Of a DNA stretch of 64,000 bases, positions 35,362 through 41,013 are shown one piece after another. Origin of the DNA: Mycolicibacterium canariasense (GTDB taxonomy: Bacteria > Actinomycetota > Actinomycetes > Mycobacteriales > Mycobacteriaceae); the NCBI RefSeq assembly GCF_002101555.1, contig NZ_LQOL01000038.1, forward strand, positions 62,001-126,000. Direction: 5' to 3'. Made by a program: the position numbers and the translations under genes. Positions within the stretch are counted from its first letter, which is position 1, and every line of letters starts with the position of its first letter. A model generated the notes under the pieces. That model saw only the letters and a program-made list of their open reading frames with translations, had not been told where the DNA came from and did no database searches.

Positions 35362-36341
35362 CCCAGCTCGGCCCGCAGCGCGGCCAGCAGCGGCTCGGCC
35401 GCCTCGGCCAGGAACTGGTCCTGCGCCTGCCCGCCGACCTGGACCAGCGCGATATCGGTGAATCCGGCGTCGCGGTAGGGCCGCACGGCCTCCACGATGG
35501 CGTCCAGGTCGGGTCCGCACGGGATGCTCTCGGCGACGTCCTCGGGGCGGACGAACTTGCTGGCGGCGGCGAAGCCGGCCGTCGTCGGCAGGTCGGCGTT
35601 CACCGACCAGCCGCCGCCGAACCAACGGAACTGTTCGTGCGCCCGCTGTATTGCCTTGTCCCGGTCGGGATCCCAGCACACCGGCAGTTGGCCGATCACG
35701 CGGCCGTCGGGCAGACCCACCGCCCGGCGGCGACGTCGCCACGTCTCGACGACATCGCCGTCGGGTGCGGTGTCGATGAAATGGTCGGCGAAATCCGCCA
35801 GCTTCTCGACCGATTTCGCCCCCGTCATCGACACCGCCAAGGCCACCGGCACGTCCGGGATGTCCCACAGCCGGGCCGAGTCGACTTCGAAGAACTCACC
35901 CCGAAAGTCGACCAACTCCCCGCTGAACAGTTCCCGGATGATCTTGATGGCCTCGGCAAGCATGTCGATGCGCCGGCCGACGGTGGGCCAGTCCTTCCCC
36001 ACCACATGCTCGTTCAGGTTCTCGCCGCTGCCCAGGCCCAGGGTGAACCGGCCATCGGCGAGGATCTGCAGCGTCGCGGCTTGTTGCGCGACGACGGCCG
36101 GGTGGTATCGGATGGTGGGACAGGTGACATACGAGTACAGCTCAACCCGTTCGGTCACGTGCGCCACCGCGCCCAGCACCGTCCACGCGTGCGGCGCATG
36201 GCCTTGGGCGGCCAGCCATGGTGAGAAGTGGTCGCTGCACACCTCGAAGTCGAAACCGGCCGCCTCGGCGGCCGCGGCGTTGCGCACCAGATCCTTGGGG
36301 CCGCTCTGTTCGGTCATCAGGGTGTAGCCGAAGCTGGTCAT
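35358..36341 (-). CDS. F420-dependent LLM-class oxidoreductase (FGD-like subfamily)
   Basis: A 327-residue TIM-barrel flavin/F420 oxidoreductase: FGYTLMTEQSGPKDLVRNAA, FDFEVCSDHFSPWLAAQGHA, GLGSGENLNEHVVG and WFGGGWSVNADLP are typical of the subfamily related to F420-dependent glucose-6-phosphate dehydrogenase. The natural substrate cannot be read from sequence. ATG 36341 lies 11 nt from an exact SigF -10, indicating stress induction and probably a near-leaderless mRNA. Confidence 0.87.
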   Translation of the reverse strand: MTSFGYTLMTEQSGPKDLVRNAAAAEAAGFDFEVCSDHFSPWLAAQGHAPHAWTVLGAVAHVTERVELYSYVTCPTIRYHPAVVAQQAATLQILADGRFTLGLGSGENLNEHVVGKDWPTVGRRIDMLAEAIKIIRELFSGELVDFRGEFFEVDSARLWDIPDVPVALAVSMTGAKSVEKLADFADHFIDTAPDGDVVETWRRRRRAVGLPDGRVIGQLPVCWDPDRDKAIQRAHEQFRWFGGGWSVNADLPTTAGFAAASKFVRPEDVAESIPCGPDLDAIVEAVRPYRDAGFTDIALVQVGGQAQDQFLAEAAEPLLAALRAELG

Positions 36342-36352
36342 GCTCCACCAGG

Positions 36353-36378
36353 TACCCGAGCATGCCCGGCGACAAACC
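36353..36378 (-). promoter_or_regulatory. SigF-type promoter of the LLM/CDGSH operon
   Basis: Minus strand: GGTTT (36378-36374), 16-nt spacer, GGGTA (36357-36353), 11 nt to ATG 36341. Exact consensus, 8 bp away from a 25-bp repeat array. Confidence 0.7.
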
Positions 36379-36385
36379 CGCGTTC

Positions 36386-36494
36386 AGGGCGGTGCCCGAT
36401 TCGCCCTTTCAGGGCGGTGCCCGATTCGCCCTTTCAGGGCGGTGCCCGATTCGCCCTTTCAGGGCGGTGCCCGATTCGCCCTTTCAGGGCGGTG
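36386..36494. repeat. 25-bp tandem repeat, each unit with a small hairpin
   Basis: Four copies (starting at 36386, 36411, 36436, 36461) and a partial fifth from 36486. The unit begins AGGGCGGTGCCCGATTCGCC and ends CTTTC. Each junction forms a CGCCCT-TTC-AGGGCG hairpin. The array begins at the stop codon of the DUF6328 gene and runs to near the SigF promoter of the LLM gene. It may act as a multiple terminator. Confidence 0.93.
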
Positions 36495-36993
36495 GCCGCG
36501 TGCGCAGCACCAGCGGCAGCACCAGCCACAGCCCGATCAGCGCCAGCGCGGTCACGCCACCGGCGAGGATGCCGGCACGGGAACCGACGACCACATCGAA
36601 GATGAGCACCGACACGCCCGCCAGCGCGAGTGCGAGCAGCATGAGCCCGTAATACGCCAGGCGGTGCGCACCCGCGACGATCACGTCGAGCCGGTGCCGG
36701 CGGAACATCATCCGATGCATGCCGATGGGTGCCACCAACAGCATCGTGGCCCCCAGCGAACAGCTCACGGTGATCAGGTAGACCACCCGCATCGCGGCGT
36801 CCAATCGGTCGAACCGGTTCTGGAACGGCAGCATCAGCAGCAGACCGGTGAGCAGTTGCACGCCGGTCTCGACGACCCGCAGTTCCTGCAGCAGGCTGGA
36901 CCAATTGCGGTCGAGCCGTTGGGCTGCCGTCTCGCCCCTGGCCGCGTTGTTCCACTGCTGGTCACGTTCGGGATGATCGACGTCGACGCCCAT
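36484..36993 (-). CDS. DUF6328-like four-helix membrane protein
   Basis: A 169-residue protein with an N-terminal soluble part (AAQRLDRNWSSLLQELRVVE) that is the family signature as I recall it, followed by four hydrophobic helices and HRMMFRRHRLDVIV between helices 2 and 3. Function unknown; the family is common in actinobacteria. Its stop TGA falls in the first (partial) unit of the 25-bp repeat array. Probably the last gene of the SigF unit starting at 37409. Confidence 0.78.
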   Translation of the reverse strand: MGVDVDHPERDQQWNNAARGETAAQRLDRNWSSLLQELRVVETGVQLLTGLLLMLPFQNRFDRLDAAMRVVYLITVSCSLGATMLLVAPIGMHRMMFRRHRLDVIVAGAHRLAYYGLMLLALALAGVSVLIFDVVVGSRAGILAGGVTALALIGLWLVLPLVLRTRPPP

Positions 36994-37006
36994 GACCGGT
37001 CTCGGG

Positions 37007-37162
37007 CTAATACCAGTAGCGGCGACCGCCGACCGGCCGTCCGACCGATCCGAGCAACCAGAACACGGCGCCGACCACGAGCAGGATGACGCCGATCACC
37101 CACAGCACGTAGACGTTGAGGACGAGTCCGAGAATGAGCAGGACCGCTCCGAGAACCACCAT
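37007..37162 (-). CDS. 51-residue hydrophobic protein (DUF6131-like)
   Basis: Short open frame reading MVVLGAVLLILGLVLNVYVL, a second hydrophobic helix, then GSVGRPVGGRRYWY. Two closely spaced membrane helices and the C-terminal GRR-hYWY tail match a small mycobacterial membrane-protein family that I recall as DUF6131. ATG 37162 has GAGGTAATC directly before it. It lies between the 75-residue protein and the DUF6328-like gene in the same direction, so it belongs to the SigF unit. Function unknown. Confidence 0.75.
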   Translation of the reverse strand: MVVLGAVLLILGLVLNVYVLWVIGVILLVVGAVFWLLGSVGRPVGGRRYWY

Positions 37163-37181
37163 GATTACCTCATTTCACCGA

Positions 37182-37409
37182 TCACGCAGGAACGTATGAC
37201 GGCATGGCACTGGGCTCGGGCAGCCGGCAGTCGACCACCTTGGGATTGACGCCGGCATAGTTCAGTGGCCCGGCCAGCACGGTGAGCGCAATCTGACCCG
37301 CTGTGGCGCAATTCGTTTGGCCGCTGTGGAAGTAGTCGCGTTGCCAGGCCGCCAATACCCCGATCAACAGCCAGACCAACACGATCGTGCCGGCTAATCC
37401 CCGGAACAT
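37182..37409 (-). CDS. 75-residue protein with N-terminal membrane anchor
   Basis: MFRGLAGTIVLVWLLIGVLA, then a short exported part with two Cys (TNCATAG and VVDCRLPEP) that could form a disulfide outside the membrane. Signal anchor or uncleaved signal peptide. First gene of a minus-strand unit driven by an exact SigF promoter at 37445-37471; GGAGG-like site GATGGAGG lies before ATG 37409. I do not know its function; similar small proteins occur in mycobacterial stress regulons. Confidence 0.72.
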   Translation of the reverse strand: MFRGLAGTIVLVWLLIGVLAAWQRDYFHSGQTNCATAGQIALTVLAGPLNYAGVNPKVVDCRLPEPSAMPSYVPA

Positions 37410-37444
37410 GGAAGCCTCCATCGGTCGAATCCAGTGGCAGGCGA

Positions 37445-37471
37445 ATACCCGATCGCGTGGCAGGCGAAACC
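37445..37471 (-). promoter_or_regulatory. SigF-type promoter of the small membrane protein unit
   Basis: Minus strand: GGTTT (37471-37467), 16-nt spacer, GGGTAT (37450-37445). Full extended consensus, 35 nt before ATG 37409, which has a ribosome-binding site. Confidence 0.77.
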
Positions 37472-37504
37472 ACGCCCGAGCGCGGGATACGCGGCGAGCC
37501 CTGG

Positions 37505-37530
37505 GGTTTGGGCGCGGGCCGTGACGGGAA
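37505..37530 (+). promoter_or_regulatory. Possible SigF promoter of the CsbD gene
   Basis: GGTTT (37505-37509), 16-nt spacer, GGGAA (37526-37530; one mismatch), 69 nt before the CsbD ATG. Divergent from the SigF promoter at 37445. CsbD is sigma-B controlled in Bacillus, which supports the call. Confidence 0.5.
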
Positions 37531-37599
37531 ACCCTCGGCTGTACGCGGCAGTGCCGCCGTGTAGGACACCAATCCACTCTGGTTAGCGGAAAGGTAATA

Positions 37600-37842
37600 A
37601 TGACCGACAAGAAGACCGGACCCGAAGAGGCCGTCAGCGGCGTCGTCGAGGACGCCAAGGGCAAGATCAAGGAAGCCGTCGGTACGGTGACCGGCCGCCA
37701 CGACCTCACCGAAGAAGGCAAGGCGCAGCAGGACAAGGCGGACGCACAGCGCGACGCCGCCAAGAAGGAGGCCGAAGCCGACGCCGCCCGCGGTGGCGCG
37801 CAGGCAGCCGAACAGCGCCAGCGGGCAGAACAACGCCGCTGA
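37600..37842 (+). CDS. CsbD-family stress protein
   Basis: An 80-residue, highly charged, Ala-rich helical protein: EEAVSGVVEDAKGKIKEAVG followed by TVTGRHDLTEEGKAQQDKAD is the CsbD signature. CsbD is a general stress protein of unknown mechanism, controlled by sigma-B in Bacillus. ATG 37600 has GGAAAGG 5-6 nt upstream. A clear hairpin terminator follows. Single-gene unit. Confidence 0.9.
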   Translation: MTDKKTGPEEAVSGVVEDAKGKIKEAVGTVTGRHDLTEEGKAQQDKADAQRDAAKKEAEADAARGGAQAAEQRQRAEQRR

Positions 37843-37866
37843 CCCGCCGGCACGATGGGAACCACC

Positions 37867-37903
37867 CAGCCCAGCAGCTCACCCGAAGGGGTCTGCTGGG
37901 CTG
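37867..37903 (+). terminator. Hairpin terminator after the CsbD gene
   Basis: An 11-bp stem CAGCCCAGCAG (37867-37877) pairs with 37893-37903 around a 15-nt loop, 25 nt after the CsbD stop and 8 nt from the convergent UsfY-like stop. It can serve both directions. Confidence 0.7.
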
Positions 37904-37910
37904 AGTGCGG

Positions 37911-38219
37911 TCAGCTGTTGGGGTGCTGCCGTGGCACGTCGGGATGTGCTGCGTACCAACGATCTTCGATCCTACGCACCCGGACGTGTTCCAGCGTCAG
38001 CCACAGCGCGCCCACCAGCAGCCCGGCGCCGGACAGCGTGGCCATCGTCAAGCCGACATCGAAATGCTTTGTCGCAAACGCCGCGAGGCTCGCAACGAAC
38101 AGCACCAATGCCACCCCGATGAGGATGAGCGCCGGCATGATCAGATTGTCCTTCATGGACTCCCCGGCATGTGGCCGCGTCGTGCGAGTGTGATCGACCG
38201 GGTCTTTCGGGCCCTTCAT
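37911..38219 (-). CDS. usfY: UsfY-family membrane protein
   Basis: A 102-residue protein with two membrane helices. PVDHTRTTRPHAGES at the N-terminus and LEHVRVRRIEDRWYAAHPDV at the C-terminus match the UsfY protein that in M. tuberculosis lies directly upstream of usfX-sigF (Rv3288c). Here it is 22 kb away from sigF. ATG 38219 follows GGAGGG by 6 nt. It comes 101 nt after a flavodoxin gene in the same direction and ends against the CsbD terminator. Function unknown, SigF-linked. Confidence 0.75.
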   Translation of the reverse strand: MKGPKDPVDHTRTTRPHAGESMKDNLIMPALILIGVALVLFVASLAAFATKHFDVGLTMATLSGAGLLVGALWLTLEHVRVRRIEDRWYAAHPDVPRQHPNS

Positions 38220-38320
38220 GGCAACCCTCCTTCTCCCTCACCTCCCGGCCACTGCGAGCCGATGGAAAGGCTGTAATCAAGGGTAGATCGCCGATGTCGG
38301 CAACGGAAGGCACATCGTCT

Positions 38321-38941
38321 TCAGGTGTACCGCGGGTATCCGCCGGTGCGCAGCGCCTCAGCCAGGTGCGCCGCGTTGCGGGCTGCGGCCACCGTTGCCG
38401 AGGAAACCGCCTCGGGAACCTGGTCCAACTCCAGGTAATCGGTGCTGCCCATGGCCTCACCGTTCCAGTACGTGCACCCTTGCGCCGGTATGGAGAAGCC
38501 GATGTCGTTGAGCGCCTGGAACAGATCGGCGACGGTCTTGTGCGCACCGTCCTCGTTGCCGACCACGGCGACGACGGCCACCTTGTCCACCAGGACGGGC
38601 CTGTCCAGTTCGTCGGTAGTGGACAATTCGGCGTCCAAACGCTCCAGTACCCGCTGCGCGACGCTCGAAGGGTGGCCCAGCCATACCGGCGTAGCGAGCA
38701 CCAGGATGTCGGCGGACAGCACCTTCTCCCGGATCGGTGGCCACTGGTCACCGTCGCCCATATCGGCCTGCACGCCGGGGGCGATGGCATGGTCGGCACA
38801 GCGCAGCGTCTCGGTGTCGACGCCCATCGTGCGCAGTGCCGAGCAGACGTGTTCGGCCATCAGTTCGCTGCTCGACGGCGCCGGGCTGGGCTTGAGGCTG
38901 CACACCAGGGCCAGGGCGCGCAGCGGCGACACGGCGGTCAC
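38321..38941 (-). CDS. Flavodoxin-fold NAD(P)H-dependent reductase (WrbA-like)
   Basis: A 206-residue flavodoxin-like FMN protein: ALALVCSLKPSPAPSSSELM carries the phosphate-binding loop, ADILVLATPVWLGHPSS the flavin loop, and VVGNEDGAHKTVADLFQAL the third. Such proteins reduce quinones or other small molecules. GTG 38941 overlaps the stop of the membrane protein gene (GTGA), so both are co-translated. Likely a stress-related redox protein. Confidence 0.83.
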   Translation of the reverse strand: MTAVSPLRALALVCSLKPSPAPSSSELMAEHVCSALRTMGVDTETLRCADHAIAPGVQADMGDGDQWPPIREKVLSADILVLATPVWLGHPSSVAQRVLERLDAELSTTDELDRPVLVDKVAVVAVVGNEDGAHKTVADLFQALNDIGFSIPAQGCTYWNGEAMGSTDYLELDQVPEAVSSATVAAARNAAHLAEALRTGGYPRYT

Positions 38942-39294
38942 GATCCGAGCACCGGACCGGCCATGGCGGGCAGGCCCATCGTCAGTGTCAGCAACATCAG
39001 CAACATGAGGAACCAGCCGGCCCCCTGCCAGGCCCACCAGGCGTGCCGCTGCTTCCAGGCGCGGTACGTGCGGACGAAGGCGTACAGTCCACCGATCAGC
39101 AGGATGATCGGTGCGCCCAGGGCCAGCGCCAGGCGCTGCGGCGGCCCGCAGGCGGCCGAATCCGCGATCGCGCCGTGACAGGAACTCACCAGCAGCGCGG
39201 CCACCACCAGGAAGCTCACCCCGGCCACCGCCGTGAGGAGGCCGAACCGCACCGCCGCGCGGACGTCGTCGTTGTCCTGCATGGTTGCCCTCAT
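38938..39294 (-). CDS. Small membrane protein of unknown function
   Basis: A 118-residue protein with three hydrophobic helices (about 17-42, 58-76, 93-115 by eye): FGLLTAVAGVSFLVVAALLV, LALGAPIILLIGGLYAFV and WFLMLLMLLTLTMGLPAMAG. Two Cys flank the loop after helix 1 (SSCHGAIADSAACGPP). ATG 39294 is 10 nt from a SigF-like -10; ATG 39282, with GAGGG 5 nt upstream, is an alternative. Overlaps the flavodoxin gene by 4 nt. Confidence 0.7.
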   Translation of the reverse strand: MRATMQDNDDVRAAVRFGLLTAVAGVSFLVVAALLVSSCHGAIADSAACGPPQRLALALGAPIILLIGGLYAFVRTYRAWKQRHAWWAWQGAGWFLMLLMLLTLTMGLPAMAGPVLGS

Positions 39295-39304
39295 CACCGC
39301 CGGG

Positions 39305-39328
39305 TTCCCGGGAACCCGGCCGCTAAAC
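39305..39328 (-). promoter_or_regulatory. Possible SigF promoter, overlapping a perfect palindrome
   Basis: Minus strand: GTTT (39328-39325), 15-nt spacer, GGGAA (39309-39305; one mismatch). The -10 lies within a perfect 22-bp palindrome (39299-39320), which could instead be the terminator of the arsR operon. Confidence 0.35.
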
Positions 39329-39340
39329 GCATGTCCGAGG

Positions 39341-39661
39341 CTACGCCGGGCCGGTGCCCTCGGCGATCCGCTTGATGGCCGCCAGCCGCTGGTCCCACCG
39401 CCGGCCGATGCGGTCCAGCTCCGCGCCCAGCGCGCTGAGCCTGGCGCCCAGCGCCCGATAGCGGATCTCTCGGCCGGCCCGCACCGGTTGCACCAGCCCG
39501 GCATCGGCGAGGACGGCGAGGTGCTTGGCTATCGCCTGCCTGCTGACCGGCATCCGGGTCGCCAACGCACTGGCCGACAGGTCTTGTGCGCCGAGTTCGG
39601 TGAGGATCTGCCAGCGGGTTTCGTCGGCGAGCACCGCCAGCACTCCCGGGACCGCCGTCAC
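39341..39661 (-). CDS. ArsR-family transcriptional regulator
   Basis: A 106-residue winged-helix repressor: VLAVLADETRWQILTELGAQ, recognition helix region PVSRQAIAKHLAVLADAGLV, and wing VRAGREIRYRALGARLSALG. No metal-binding cysteines, so not a metal sensor of the classic kind. It is the type always paired with SRPBCC/AHSA1 proteins, as here: GTG 39661 overlaps the SRPBCC stop. Two matching palindromes upstream of the pair (40117-40168) are probably its operators. Confidence 0.88.
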   Translation of the reverse strand: MTAVPGVLAVLADETRWQILTELGAQDLSASALATRMPVSRQAIAKHLAVLADAGLVQPVRAGREIRYRALGARLSALGAELDRIGRRWDQRLAAIKRIAEGTGPA

Positions 39662-40086
39662 GGCCGGCGCTGCACGAATTCGACGAGTTCGCCCAGTTCG
39701 GCGGTCCAGCCACCCGTGTTGTCGGCGTGTGCGGCCTGCGGATCCTGCAGTTCCTCGAAGCCGGTCTCCAGCAGGTCCAGCCGGGTGCCGCCGTCGATCT
39801 CGGTGAGTTCGAACCGCACCACCGTGGAATTGCCCGGCGCCGGATCGACATCGGCGGTATGCGCCCAGCGGTACACCAAAACCCTTGGCGCTTCGATGTG
39901 TTCGACCACCACCCGATGCTTGCCGTGGTGTTCCCAGCCGAAATAGCCGGTGCCACCCGGGACGGCGTCGAATTCGCAGGTGTCGCCGAACCATTGGGCG
40001 ATCAGGTCGGCTTGGGTGAGCGCCGACCACACCCGGTCGATGGGGGCGTCGATGTCGATGCTGCGGGTGATCGAGAGGGTGTCCAC
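39658..40086 (-). CDS. SRPBCC (AHSA1/START-like) protein
   Basis: A 142-residue ligand-binding helix-grip protein: ITRSIDIDAPIDRVWSALTQ, AQWFGDTCEFDAVPGGTGYF and WEHHGKHRVVVEHIEAPRVL, then LLETGFEEL. The family binds hydrophobic ligands or acts as a small chaperone-like partner; its ArsR neighbour commonly controls it. GTG 40086 follows CAGGAGACCCC. First gene of the two-gene minus unit, divergent from the molybdenum hydroxylase genes. Confidence 0.87.
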   Translation of the reverse strand: MDTLSITRSIDIDAPIDRVWSALTQADLIAQWFGDTCEFDAVPGGTGYFGWEHHGKHRVVVEHIEAPRVLVYRWAHTADVDPAPGNSTVVRFELTEIDGGTRLDLLETGFEELQDPQAAHADNTGGWTAELGELVEFVQRRP

Positions 40087-40116
40087 GGGGTCTCCTGGGG
40101 TCCGTCCGGGCTGATG

Positions 40117-40168
40117 TGCAACTCCAGAGTTGCATATTGCTCGGAGAACTGCAACCCCTCGGTTGCAG
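40117..40168. promoter_or_regulatory. Twin palindromic operators in the arsR-SRPBCC / hydroxylase gap
   Basis: Two 18-bp palindromes of one design: TGCAACTCCAGAGTTGCA (40117-40134) and TGCAACCCCTCGGTTGCA (40150-40167, extended by one pair to 40149-40168). Common form TGCAAC-N6-GTTGCA. Centres are 33 bp apart, about three helical turns, so two dimers would sit on the same face. Probably bound by the ArsR protein. Confidence 0.75.
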
Positions 40169-40212
40169 AGATTGAGCATGCGATTCCGGCGCGGCTTGAT
40201 TACCGTCGACGG

Positions 40213-41013
40213 GTGGATCTCAACGACGTCGAGGTGATCGACACCCCGCGGCACCGCGACGAGCTCTGGCCACTCGGCCCCGGCGACGCCGTGTTGGCCG
40301 GCGGCACCTGGCTGTTCTCCGAACCGCAGCCCCACCTGACCCGGTTGGTGGACCTGGCCGGCCTGCGGTGGCCGTCGGTCACCCGCACCGCCGACGGCGT
40401 CGAGCTGGCCGCCACCTGCACCGTCGCCGAGGTGTCCCGGTTGTCCGGCGAGCTCGGTGTGCCGCTGCTGCACCAGTGCTGCACGGCCCTGCTGGCCTCG
40501 TTCAAGATCTGGCACACCGCCACCGTCGGCGGCAACCTCTGCCTGGCCTTCCCGGCCGGCGCGATGATCTCGATGGTGTCGGCGCTGGCCGGCACGGTGA
40601 CAGTGTGGCGTCCCGACGGCACCGAATACCGCTGTCCGATCGACGGATTCGTCACCGGTGAGTCGACCACCGTGCTGGCCGCCGGTGACGTCGTGCGGTC
40701 GGTGTTCCTGCCGGCGCACACCTTGGGCGCCCGCACCGCCTTTCGCAAGCTCGCCCCCACGCCGCTGGGCCGCTCCGCGGTGGTGGTGATCGGGCGGCTC
40801 GACGGCGACGGCCGGTTCACCCTGTCGGTCACCGCAGCGACGGTGCGGCCCTACACGTTCACCTTCGCCGCGGTACCCGGTCCGGACGCGTTGGCGGCCG
40901 CCCACGGGCAGATACCCGACGCCGCCTGGACCGACGATGCCCACGGCGACCCAGACTGGCGGCGCGCGATGACACTGGTGCTCGCCCGGCAAGTGGCGGC
41001 GGAGCTCACATGA
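40213..41013 (+). CDS. Molybdenum hydroxylase FAD-binding subunit (CoxM/XdhB-like)
   Basis: A 266-residue FAD subunit of xanthine-dehydrogenase-type enzymes. FAD loops: LAGGTWLFSEPQPH and TATVGGNLCLAFPAGAMISM; the C-terminal part has LGRSAVVVIGRL. Electrons from the molybdenum centre pass over [2Fe-2S] clusters to this FAD. GTG 40213 is chosen because homology starts here. ATGA overlap with the large subunit. Upstream lie the palindromic operators at 40117-40168. Confidence 0.82.
   Translation: MDLNDVEVIDTPRHRDELWPLGPGDAVLAGGTWLFSEPQPHLTRLVDLAGLRWPSVTRTADGVELAATCTVAEVSRLSGELGVPLLHQCCTALLASFKIWHTATVGGNLCLAFPAGAMISMVSALAGTVTVWRPDGTEYRCPIDGFVTGESTTVLAAGDVVRSVFLPAHTLGARTAFRKLAPTPLGRSAVVVIGRLDGDGRFTLSVTAATVRPYTFTFAAVPGPDALAAAHGQIPDAAWTDDAHGDPDWRRAMTLVLARQVAAELT

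Noticed and set aside
36386-36494. Possible CRISPR array
   Set aside because: The 25-bp units are directly adjacent without unique spacers and there are no cas genes; it is a tandem repeat.
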